From Lepidodermella squamata (Eukaryota; Gastrotricha), in the NCBI GenBank assembly GCA_047495785.1, contig JBLDXI010000010.1, positions 992,001 through 1,056,000 on the forward strand: a stretch of 64,000 bases of DNA, given 5' to 3'. Position numbers and translations under genes: made by a program. Positions 31,585-40,760 of this stretch are shown here, one piece after another (position 1 is the first letter of the stretch; each line of letters starts with the position of its first letter). The notes under the pieces are model-generated. The model saw only the letters and a program-made list of their open reading frames with translations, made no database searches and was not told where the DNA came from.

Positions 31585-31740
31585 ATGGGGCACCGCAGGC
31601 ATCACATCATGGTAGCGCCTTTACAGCCAACAGTGTATGCTGTGGAGCAACCAGTTTACGTAATTCATCACAAGAGACGCCGCAGATTCTTTCTTTGTTT
31701 TGGAGCAGGATGGCTGTGCCTTAGATGCTGGCCTTTTTAA
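31585..31740 (+). CDS. very small Cys-rich tail protein 5 (51 aa)
   Basis: ATG at 31585, stop at 31738-31740. It begins MGHRRHHMVAPLQPTVYAVE and ends FFLCFGAGWLCLRCWPF. The start matches the next gene (MGHHNRVAPYPAQPPVYAVG) position by position, which supports it as real despite its size. A basic stretch HHKRRRRFF precedes the hydrophobic tail. It is likely a tail-anchored peptide. Confidence 0.65.
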   Translation: MGHRRHHIMVAPLQPTVYAVEQPVYVIHHKRRRRFFLCFGAGWLCLRCWPF

Positions 31741-32285
31741 GAAGGCTTCCCTGAACTCTGAAGCTTCGCGCTTCACTGGAAACGTTCGAATTTTCGAATG
31801 AATTTTCGTTGATGTATAACTCGGTTGTGATGCTATGGGATTTTCAATAAAATGATTAATCTAGCCTAGTGATCTAGCCATCGTTAGTAAAAAGGTCATT
31901 CAAGTCGCATTTTGCAAGCTTTTACTTCATTCATTAACATCTGGTTTCATTCGACTTGAGACTACACTGGTGCTGCAAACTATAACAGCATTTTCTATTG
32001 ATTAAGTCGCATACAAGTTCAATATAGGTACATAGGTACATTGTGGAGAGCTTTTTCTCTCCACAAAACTTCCAGATAGCTTAAGGCTTAAGGCTGAATC
32101 GATATATCTTCGTCTGCCTCTCTCCTTGAATTACAGTTTTTTGCGTTTTACTGACGTGGTTTAATTAATGTAAGATTAAATAAGGATGATTGATTAAATC
32201 CTATTTTGGGTTCACTCATACCGTGAGCAGTTCGATATAAATAGTATCAAAAGTTATCTCTTAAAAACGATTTTACCACTGCTTC
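31741..32285. other. intergenic with a perfect hairpin
   Basis: Contains AATAAA near 31848, the hairpin at 32041-32066 and a TATA-like GATATAAATAG near 32234 that suits the next small gene. Confidence 0.5.
32041..32066. other. perfect 10-bp hairpin
   Basis: TTGTGGAGAG (32041-32050) and CTCTCCACAA (32057-32066) pair fully around a six-base pyrimidine loop. It could be an RNA 3'-end structure or chance; no tandem copies are visible. Confidence 0.5.
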
Positions 32286-32468
32286 ATGGGCCACCACAAC
32301 AGGGTTGCACCCTATCCTGCACAACCGCCAGTGTATGCTGTCGGCCAGCCAGTTCACGTAACGGTCGTACACACAGAGGACGATCACATAAGCAAAGTCG
32401 GTACTTGCCTTTGTATCGGAGCGGCATGTCTGTGCATCGCAAACTGCCTTTTAAGACTTTTTATCTAA
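32286..32468 (+). CDS. very small Cys-rich tail protein 6 (60 aa)
   Basis: MGHHNRVAPYPAQPPVYAVG, then VHVTVVHTEDDHISK and the tail TCLCIGAACLCIANCLLRLF with five cysteines spread through a hydrophobic helix. It is a paralogue of the gene at 31585 and shares the Pro/Tyr N-terminus and Cys-rich end with the longer members. TATA-like GATATAAATAG lies about 50 bp upstream. Confidence 0.7.
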   Translation: MGHHNRVAPYPAQPPVYAVGQPVHVTVVHTEDDHISKVGTCLCIGAACLCIANCLLRLFI

Positions 32469-32954
32469 ACCCTTACATCCCTTGCCTCACCCGATATTTC
32501 CGTTAGAATCGTGTGCGGTTTAAAGACATTTCCGCCGATGACTCCGAGCTCAGATGAGTTTTAGTGAATCACAGAAATAATCCATGAATATGCGAAATAA
32601 AAGTAAAAATAAATTGCTTTGTGCTAACTCTCGATTCAGCCGCTGAATCTTATACAATGAAGTCCGAAGTCGAGCTTACCATTTTCCCCTCACATGTTCT
32701 TCAGTAAGCTTCCAGATTGTGTTAAAGTACTCCAAAAATAAGAAATGCTGTTTATTAGTGCTAATCATTTTCCCTACAAAGTGGCGTGGTGGAATGAAAC
32801 ATCGGATATCGGATAGCAGACACCAGACAAACGTCAAATCCTATTCAGGGCATTGTTATCAGTTACCATAGCAAAAAAAAACATACCAAGAGATAAACCA
32901 CATCTGCGCAGCCCAATTAATGCCACTAAGTTTCTCTCTCAAAGCAATTTCACA
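32469..32954. other. intergenic and 5' leader of the transporter
   Basis: AATAAA-like signals at about 32597 end the small-gene cluster. The frame of the transporter is open upstream to 32853, but without an ATG. Confidence 0.5.
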
Positions 32955-34652
32955 ATGCAGGCAAGTGTTTTATTGACCACATCAACCGGCGTTTACTCGA
33001 CATCATGGCGCAATTACGCATCTGTCACAGTCGGACCCAGCCAGAGTCTTTACAAAGAACATCTCAAGGCCAAAACCTATGGAGCTGTCGCTAAACCTCA
33101 ACCATCAGAACAAATTACGGCTACTGAGCCGGCAGAAATCCCGAAGGTAGCAGAAGCCCCAAAACCCGAATCGACGAAGCGGCAAAAATACTGGAAAATC
33201 TTCAACTTGGGGCTAATGTCTCTTGTAATCATCGGATATGGTATGTGCTCGTCACTATTCGCCCCATTTTTCCCAACCGAGGCTCAATCTCGTGGCATTT
33301 CAACTACAGTAGTCGGTTTCATCTTCGGAACATTCCCCTTAGTCATGTTTTTCGGCTCGCTAGTCACAGGAGCTGCTGTTCGAGTTCTGGGGCTTAACTT
33401 CATGATAGGCTCCGGAACATTCATGGCCGGTGCCTCGACCTTACTCTTCGGCGTGCTGGATCAATCTCCCCCAGGCGATGCCTATGTCGTACTCTGTTTC
33501 GCAATTCGATTCATCGAAGGAATTGGGGCTAGCCTCTACAACACAGCGGTTTACAGCATTGCATCTCAGCTGTACCCGCACGACATTGCTACTGTCTATG
33601 CAGTTCTAGAAACTTCGAATGGCTTCGGGAAAATGGTCGGTCCAAGTTTGGGCGGTCTTCTTTTCAACCTCGGCGGCTTCTCCCTACCGTTTTACTTCAT
33701 CGGAGCCGCTCTTCTCATTCTCGGGACAGTATCCCAAATCATTATGAGATCAACTCTGGACAGTGGTGAGGGAGAAACGAATCAGAGCACGGAAAATATG
33801 AAGAAGCCTACCTCAGCTGCATTGCCCTGGTCACATTTTTACAAAGCTTCGATTGAAATTTGGCTTCTGACCATAATCATGGTGTCAACATCGGTGATTT
33901 TCGGCTTCCCCCAGCCGACTTTGTCACTCTATTTCGAAGAACTCGGGCTGACTGATCCTGCGACTGTTGGGCTGGTTTTTCTCGGCGGAAGCCTCATGTT
34001 CACCTTACTGTCAGTTTTTGTCGGAAAATTGGCTGATTCATACCCTCGGAAAGTCTATCATGTAAGCCGGGAGGTTTAATTTTCTCAAAGCATCTAATTC
34101 TCTTCTCTCAGTTAATGGGAATAGGCGGGATCTTTCTGGCTGTGAGTCTTCTTTTCTTCGGCCCCGTACCGCCAATTCAAGGCGCAATCGAACCTTCAAT
34201 TGCTCTGACCATTGTTTGCCACATTCTGTTATGCATTGGCGTTGCAATCCTGCTGAACCCTGTTCCATGCGCCATTATGAACGCAGCCCACCGAGTTGGC
34301 TATGCTGATGGTTTGGATACGTCTGCCATGGTTGCTAGTCTATACAATGTAATTTTCAAGCTTTTCAGGGGTGTTTATAGAATTCTTGTTATAATTCTAG
34401 GCACAATGGTTTCTGGGTGGCTTTGCGGGCAGTCCGATTGCTGGAGCGCTTATGGACACGGTTGGCTTCGCATGGGGAGCAGGTGTCATGGCGATCCTAT
34501 CTGTAGTAATAGTCGCTCTATGCATCATCGGCGTCGTAGTTGATGGTGTAGAAGCTTATAGAACGAAACGGCTCTACGACTACGATGTACTTTACACTGA
34601 GCAGCTATCAGAAAGTGTCCGAAGTCATAGACATATTGATGATAAAAAATAG
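32955..34652 (+). CDS. major facilitator transporter, SLC18B1-like (531 aa)
   Basis: Three exons, 32955-34061, 34112-34348 and 34401-34652, phase-0 junctions. The N-terminal tail of about 90 residues is polar; the first helix is NLGLMSLVIIGYGMCSSLFA. Around it are APFFPTEAQSRG and FGTFPLVMFFGSLVTG, matching the first two helices of the SLC18 vesicular amine transporter family and its SLC18B1 branch. About twelve helices follow; late motifs include GPSLGGLLFNLGG and AGSPIAGALMDTVGFAWGAG. The proton-coupled antiport of amines or polyamines into vesicles is family knowledge; substrate here is inferred. The ATG at 32955 is the first in frame. Confidence 0.85.
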
Positions 34653-35019
34653 AAACATCTGAAGCACTAATATAGACTCTGAACTGCTTGAACTGATCGG
34701 TTTTAATTAATTTATCAAGAAAGTTGGAAACGTTATCTTTAGATTACTGATTCAAGAATCATCTTCAGTCTCGCGAATCCAGACAACTTTCTCGCAGCAT
34801 CAAAAGTTTGGTTATAATTTCCGTAATGAGACAACTCTACTATCATCAGGAATCATCAATCGAAATTTAATCAATGCCATGCGAGCTGTCATCGCGTCAC
34901 GTCTGATTAAGAGCGATAACTATCGCCCAGAAAAACTATTAAGGACGACTGTACATCTTTATAATTGAATGCGGTGAATCGAACATTTTGAATCGTCTCT
35001 GCTTCACACTTTTCTAAGA
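34653..35019. other. intergenic
   Basis: Upstream region of a receptor gene. No motif is recognised. Confidence 0.4.
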
Positions 35020-37278
35020 ATGAGAACTTGCCACATCTTGACCATTTTCCTATCAATTCACATCTTCCCATGTGATGGCCAGAGGAAATATAAACTTTAC
35101 ATGCCCGGCTTGCTTCAAACATCACTTTACCCTGCTTGTAATGCTACGTTTCATGTCGTGGCTCAATTCGTCAATTCCAGGCGCGAGATCTTGCCGGAAT
35201 ACGAAATCATACCCGATGTTCAAGATATTGGTTTGAATTCCTCCCTAATGAATCGACTAGCTGTCGAGTTTTTCGACAAAAGCCTACCCGAGAACAGCTT
35301 CATAGCCCCGGTTATTACAGGACCTGATGGGATTTGCAATGAAGCAGCTTCAACGATGCGAAGTCTAGGATTCATTGAAATTTCACCAAGCTGCAATGGG
35401 GTTTACATAACCTCTAATAGATGGAAGCTATTCAACAATCTTTACTCGGTTCAAAGCCCGAATATCCAGACCATCTACCCAGCCCTAGAAGCTATCAAAA
35501 ACATCGGAGGTTGGAAACGAGTAGCAATCATCACAACTTTGAATAATCGAAACACTCCGATAGCAGCGCAGACTCTTCAAACCTATCTTACGTCAAACGG
35601 TGTTGATGTTTTGAAGTACATCATGGTGTACGATATGAAATCTCTGACATCGGAAGACTATTCAGCCTTGAGAGCAGTGAGAATCATTGTCGTGATTGGG
35701 TCCGGGGCTGTGGATTGCCGACAATTTCTTTGCAGCGCTTATGAAAACGGTATTAGGCCCCCTCTATTTCATTTCGTAATGTGGGGAGTGAGTTGCCTGC
35801 ACATCTCAATTGATAAGAGTAATGCATTGCCAAGCAATTGCTCGCAAGATATGCTGGATCAACAGTTGGCGGCAACTTTCTTCGTTGGAGCTCCGACAAA
35901 CCCTGGCATTTCAAGTGGCCGCAACTCTCTGGGCTACAACGTCCAGGAATTCGATGGCAAACTGAAGGAAGAGCTCATTGAAGTCAGGCGGGCAAATCGA
36001 TCTATGATCGACTATGCCCTTCGATTCACATGCCACGATGCCTTTATGTACTCAATCCTTGTTCTGGACAAAGCGGAAAAACTTCTAAGGTCGAAATTCA
36101 ACTCTTCGGTCCGAGATTTCACACGGTCAACCGAACTGATTTACGACGTGGTAAATGCAACAGCTTCGCAGATTGATTTTGTCGGATTCCGGGCTACCCG
36201 TGACGACAATGGTGCACTTAAGGACGAATTGGTGATCATGCAGTTCGAGAGGGGCTCTCCACGCCTTCTAAGTGAATTAGCATCGAATCAATCAACATCC
36301 GTCTTCATTCAGAGGACTGAACCAATCTGGGCGACTAAATCAGGCCGCCCACCAAAGGATCTTACCCAGATTGAGCAACGTATATTTACATGTCCTGGAG
36401 ATCTGACTGATGCTATTTGGATACTGGCTAGTGTCCTGTCTATTCTACAAGCCGTCCTATACGCTATTTCCTTCAAAAGGAAAGCTGACCTGTTTTACGG
36501 ACGAGGGAAGAAGCTATTAGTTGTATTAGGCTGTTTTAGCCTCAATGCTTCATCGATTTTTCTATTCGTAGGCAGAAATTCCTCGCCGGATGATGAATGT
36601 AGATTGAGGCCTCTCCTAACCGTTGTAGGATCTTCTTTAATCCACTCCGTAATATTCGCTCAAATTGTTGGTTATGCGAAGCTTATCAGGTACGGCCGGC
36701 CTTTTACAATAAGAGCTCAAACAGCCTCTGCGAGCTCATCTACTAGCTCGAATTATTCCACTTCGAAGAAAGACATCCCGATTGTAAGTCATCGCCGCAT
36801 GAATGAAGCGCAGATCATTGTTGCGATTTTCGCCTCTTTCCAAGTATGCCCCATTGCTGTTCTAATCTGGTTAGGCTTCGACCCTATGACTATCAAGAAA
36901 TGGCTGTCTCCTGTCACTTTTGATTACGAGAATGACACCTATTACAATGTCGCATATTCCGTTTGTTTGTCAGACCATGCACCTGGATGGATAGGATTTT
37001 TCCTAATTTACAACTACTTGTTGCTGCTAGCCGCGAATGCAATGTCTTTGATTTGTCTGAAACGCAGCTTGCCGAATAGAATCGCGGATAGCTGTGCGAA
37101 GATGCGAGTTGCGGCGGCGAATGCTGTTGTGGTTATCACGGCGATATTGCTCCTTCTACTTGCTTTCGGGTTCTCTGACATCACGTTGTGTAGTTCTGTA
37201 ACCATTCTCGCTTTCGGTGATATTTTCTACTCAGCGTCGATGGGTTTCATTTTACTGACACCCAGGCTACGCACCTAA
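35020..37278 (+). CDS. GABA-B-like class C receptor B (752 aa)
   Basis: Single exon. Signal peptide (ILTIFLSIHIFPCDG), then a ligand-binding domain to about residue 455 with VITGPDGICNEA, ISPSCNGVYIT, GGWKRVAIIT and RIIVVIGSG, which line up with the GABA-B1 extracellular fold (for example its GWKKIA and RIIVGL). Seven helices start near residue 461. The class signature LIWLGFDPM sits at the fourth-to-fifth helix region, equivalent to IWQIVDPL of GABA-B. The intracellular loop before it is Ser-rich (ASASSSTSSNYSTSKK), a likely phosphorylation area. There is no long coiled-coil tail, so heterodimerisation as in vertebrate GABA-B is not predicted from sequence. The ligand is unknown. Confidence 0.88.
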   Translation: MRTCHILTIFLSIHIFPCDGQRKYKLYMPGLLQTSLYPACNATFHVVAQFVNSRREILPEYEIIPDVQDIGLNSSLMNRLAVEFFDKSLPENSFIAPVITGPDGICNEAASTMRSLGFIEISPSCNGVYITSNRWKLFNNLYSVQSPNIQTIYPALEAIKNIGGWKRVAIITTLNNRNTPIAAQTLQTYLTSNGVDVLKYIMVYDMKSLTSEDYSALRAVRIIVVIGSGAVDCRQFLCSAYENGIRPPLFHFVMWGVSCLHISIDKSNALPSNCSQDMLDQQLAATFFVGAPTNPGISSGRNSLGYNVQEFDGKLKEELIEVRRANRSMIDYALRFTCHDAFMYSILVLDKAEKLLRSKFNSSVRDFTRSTELIYDVVNATASQIDFVGFRATRDDNGALKDELVIMQFERGSPRLLSELASNQSTSVFIQRTEPIWATKSGRPPKDLTQIEQRIFTCPGDLTDAIWILASVLSILQAVLYAISFKRKADLFYGRGKKLLVVLGCFSLNASSIFLFVGRNSSPDDECRLRPLLTVVGSSLIHSVIFAQIVGYAKLIRYGRPFTIRAQTASASSSTSSNYSTSKKDIPIVSHRRMNEAQIIVAIFASFQVCPIAVLIWLGFDPMTIKKWLSPVTFDYENDTYYNVAYSVCLSDHAPGWIGFFLIYNYLLLLAANAMSLICLKRSLPNRIADSCAKMRVAAANAVVVITAILLLLLAFGFSDITLCSSVTILAFGDIFYSASMGFILLTPRLRT

Positions 37279-37632
37279 TTAAAAGAAAATAAATAATTGA
37301 ACTGTATCGAGTGCTTCTTATTTCATAATTTCAGGGTGATCTCAATCGACAAAATGTTAAGTTCACTCGCAAGTGGGGGTTTCTTTTGCGAGAATAATGA
37401 AGCCTCGTGAAGGGCGCACTCGCTCGAAGGCTAATTTGCGCTAGAAACGAACAAAATACGTGATTCCGTGCGCCCTATGCATCGAAACCAGACATATTAG
37501 CTATCTCGCAATTGGATCAAGGTGATCTTCAGCCAGTTTTAACGATGGAATATGATTCTCATCGCTATAAAAAGAATTTCTATAGAAAACGACTTGAAAG
37601 TTCACAATCGACGTCAAACATTTTTTCTTATC
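37279..37632. promoter_or_regulatory. upstream region of receptor C with a motif shared with D
   Basis: TCGAAGGCTAATTTGCG at 37424-37440 recurs as TCGAAGGCTAATTAGCG at 40496-40512, upstream of receptor D. It may be a promoter element or a remnant of the gene duplication. Confidence 0.45.
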
Positions 37633-39903
37633 ATGCTGCTGGAATTAGTAATAAGTTTAGGAATTGTCTGTCCGGTTGGCGCCGCTGCTACAACCAGGAG
37701 TAAGTTGATAATACCAGCTTTGCTTCAAAAGGTGAATTACCCAGCCTGCACGGCGACCTTCAACTTGGTGATTGAACAGGCTAGAATCAAAGGCGACATA
37801 CTGCAGGACTATGACCTCATCCTCGACATTCGAGATGTTGGACCAGGTGCGATGTATCAAAACAGTATGGCTATATCCGCTTTCGAGAAACCACTTGATG
37901 CTGGGACATTCATAGCCCCCATGATAACAGGACCAGATGGTGCCTGCAATGATGCTGCAACTATGCTGAGAGGTCTCGGGGTAGTGCAAGTTTCCCCAAG
38001 TTGCAATGGTGCGTACATTACCACAAGAAGACGCTGGCTTTACAATAACTTATATTCTGTGCAGAACCCCATAATTCGAACTATTTATCCCACATATGAA
38101 GCGATTCGCCGAATTGGTGGGTGGAAGCAAGTTGGAATATTTTTTCCTTGGCAGAATCGTAACACGGCCATTTCAGCAGAAGCACTTCATTCTTTTTTTA
38201 CGTCGAATGGAATTCGAGTTCAGCAATATATCGGCGCATTTACAGTATCGGCCATGACTCCTGGGGATGCCCAACTCTTGAAAAGTGTTCGAATTATTGT
38301 TGCGACTGTAGCCGGAGCAATAGAATGCCGCCAGTTTCTTTGCATTGCCTATCTAAATGGGATAAGGCCCCCTTTCTACTCGATCATAATTTGGGGGAAT
38401 ACATGTCTTACAGCTTCACTAGATACTTCTAATTCCCTGCCAGATAATTGCACTCAGAAGATGATGGACGAAGCACTTTCAGCGACAATTTTTGTTGGGG
38501 CACCCAATTCGCCTCTGAGGACAGAAATCAAAAGTGCATTTGGCTACAACGCCAATGACTTTGAGGCAATGCTAAGCCAACAATTAGCGAACTTTTCTGG
38601 GCCAATGATAGACTATTCCAACCGCTATGCTTGCCACGATTCTTTGCTAGCAACTTTGCTAACCCTTAACGCATCTGACTCGATCTTGAAATCAGAATAT
38701 AACATGTCACTTCGGGATTTCAAAAGTAACCCAGAAGTAGTATTCAAGGTTGTCAACAGGACATCGCTGAAACTGGAGTTTCAAGGACTTCGGATCGGCC
38801 TCGTGAAAGCGGATGAGAATGCTGAGGTAAATGAAGACCTGGTCATAATGCAAGCTGTGAATCGTAAGCCGCAAATCATCGCTCAGTTGATCGTGGATAA
38901 CAGTAAGACCAAAGTCAGTTTCGACTTCTTACAGCACAACGTCGCTGTATGGCCGACAAAATCTGGCAAACCACCTAAAGATTTGTCGGTCATTGAGCGA
39001 AGGATGCCAAAATGCGGCTCGTCCGTTCTTTATTCAATCATTACCTTCGCGGCTATCGTCACTTTCGTCTTACTTTGCTTGCTTCTCAGATCGTATCGAC
39101 AGAAAAGTGACACTTTCTTCTATATGGCTAACAAATTTGTTGTTGCATTAGCTGGGTTGGTGTTGAATGCATCTTCAGTCGTCTTTGTATTTGGACCAGA
39201 GTATTTCCCTGAAATTGAATGCCGAATAAGACCAGCATTATCTGTTGTTGGCTCGACTTTGCTTCACTCGATCATTTTCTCCCAGATTCTCGCCTATTCG
39301 AAGCTAATCAAGTTCGGGAAAAGAACAATAGAGCAAGGAGCTCGTACAACAACTTTCTCTAGAATTTCAATTTCAAGTGTGGGAGCGAAGCTGTCGAACA
39401 ACGATCTGTTAATCCTGAGCAACGTTGGCAAAGTCAACACACAAATAGCCCTCGCAACATCTGTCCTATGCCAGATTAGCATTATTGGCCTACTGATTTG
39501 GCTTGGCTTCGATCCGCTCTCTCTCCGATATCTATTGTCAGACGTATCATTCGATGACACTGCTGATACGTATTTCGACGAGTTAATTGCTGTATGCTGG
39601 TCTAATACGGCGAACTACTGGATTTGGGCTTTTGTCGGTTATCAGATCGCCCTGTTACTCGGCGCTAATTTTCTATCCCTAAGCTTGGGCAAGAGACATT
39701 TGCCGAGTGAAATGAACTTGAGCAGCAAGCTCATCAGAATTGCGGCAAGTAATGGGCTCGTCGTAATGATTGCCTCGATTTTGATAATGCTCATAATGAC
39801 AACATCAGCATCAGCATGTGTTGGCAATATTGTTGTGGCAATCGGTCAATTGATATATTCCCTAACGACTTGTGGAATAATTTTGTTTCCCATTCGAGTT
39901 TGA
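37633..39903 (+). CDS. GABA-B-like class C receptor C (756 aa)
   Basis: Single exon. The frame is open from an ATG at 37552, but the ATG at 37633 gives a normal signal peptide (MLLELVISLGIVCPVGA) aligned with receptor D, so I prefer it. The ligand domain carries ITGPDGACNDAATM, VSPSCNGAYITTRRRWLYNN and GGWKQVGIFFPWQNRN. The membrane part starts with SSVLYSIITFAAIVTFVLLC; the signature GLLIWLGFDPLSL precedes an acidic extracellular loop. Receptor D is a close paralogue through the whole length, so a recent tandem duplication is likely. Probably a plasma-membrane receptor for a small metabolite or amino acid. Confidence 0.88.
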   Translation: MLLELVISLGIVCPVGAAATTRSKLIIPALLQKVNYPACTATFNLVIEQARIKGDILQDYDLILDIRDVGPGAMYQNSMAISAFEKPLDAGTFIAPMITGPDGACNDAATMLRGLGVVQVSPSCNGAYITTRRRWLYNNLYSVQNPIIRTIYPTYEAIRRIGGWKQVGIFFPWQNRNTAISAEALHSFFTSNGIRVQQYIGAFTVSAMTPGDAQLLKSVRIIVATVAGAIECRQFLCIAYLNGIRPPFYSIIIWGNTCLTASLDTSNSLPDNCTQKMMDEALSATIFVGAPNSPLRTEIKSAFGYNANDFEAMLSQQLANFSGPMIDYSNRYACHDSLLATLLTLNASDSILKSEYNMSLRDFKSNPEVVFKVVNRTSLKLEFQGLRIGLVKADENAEVNEDLVIMQAVNRKPQIIAQLIVDNSKTKVSFDFLQHNVAVWPTKSGKPPKDLSVIERRMPKCGSSVLYSIITFAAIVTFVLLCLLLRSYRQKSDTFFYMANKFVVALAGLVLNASSVVFVFGPEYFPEIECRIRPALSVVGSTLLHSIIFSQILAYSKLIKFGKRTIEQGARTTTFSRISISSVGAKLSNNDLLILSNVGKVNTQIALATSVLCQISIIGLLIWLGFDPLSLRYLLSDVSFDDTADTYFDELIAVCWSNTANYWIWAFVGYQIALLLGANFLSLSLGKRHLPSEMNLSSKLIRIAASNGLVVMIASILIMLIMTTSASACVGNIVVAIGQLIYSLTTCGIILFPIRV

Positions 39904-40760
39904 GCTATCAAACTTTGAAATGTCAAGCTGGCTGTCTTGGCATACATATTCCCTACTGCCTAGCACTACTGAGCTGTGGAATTGTTGCGAATTGACTGTA
40001 TTTAATATAAGATTTTCATTTTCATCATTTTTCTCTTTGATATTCGTATCACTATTCCTATTTTGTTCATGCTTTTAAGACTGCTTCGCAATTTTATCAA
40101 GATTCCTGGTGGGCTTTTCGATATTCTATCAATCTTTAGGTCAAGAGTGCGGTGAACTCATTAAAAATAGTCATATCGAATAAAGTAGTAGCTAAAACAT
40201 TCTCCATTGTAAGTAAAATCATGTTCAAATTATTGATGATTCATCAATTTTGGAGCTTATAGAGCCATTGCCTATCCTTTTCTACGATCACATAGAATCG
40301 TTAGGCAATACGCAGCATGAAATAGGCAAACGCACAGCCTGATATTGAAAACGAAACCCCTCAGTCGCTCGCCCGAGAAAAGCACACAGTTTGATTTTTA
40401 GACGTCGTCACGTTCTCGACCCGATTCCTGTGACTTATTTTCAGCCAGTGAAAGAGGGCGTGAGCGGACGGACTTGAACGAGCCTGGAAATGTGATCGAA
40501 GGCTAATTAGCGTATCACGAAAAACATTACCGGAAATGTGGCAAAAACTGCTAACGAAGTGTTATTCCGAATGCTGCTCAAGAATGACGAAGGTATGGAA
40601 ACGTACATTAGCCATCTCATTCAGAAGGCGTGGGGATTTTCTGCCAGGTTTAGCGCTGGAAAATGACTATTAAAGATATGAAAATGTCGACAAAACGCCG
40701 CGCAACATTCACTGCAGAGTCACGATCATCATCAGGCTGAAAATTTTTACCTATGGATCC
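39904..40760. other. intergenic between receptors C and D
   Basis: No gene. Contains the TCGAAGGCTAATTAGCG element noted upstream of C. Confidence 0.5.

Noticed and set aside
32853-32954. Longer N-terminus for the transporter
   Set aside because: The upstream in-frame stretch contains no ATG, so translation should begin at 32955.
34038-34268. Minus-strand frame inside the transporter gene
   Set aside because: Shadow of the sense coding frame spanning an intron; no independent support.
37552-37632. Upstream ATG giving receptor C 27 extra residues
   Set aside because: The extra segment is polar and absent from paralogue D. The later ATG directly precedes a standard signal peptide.
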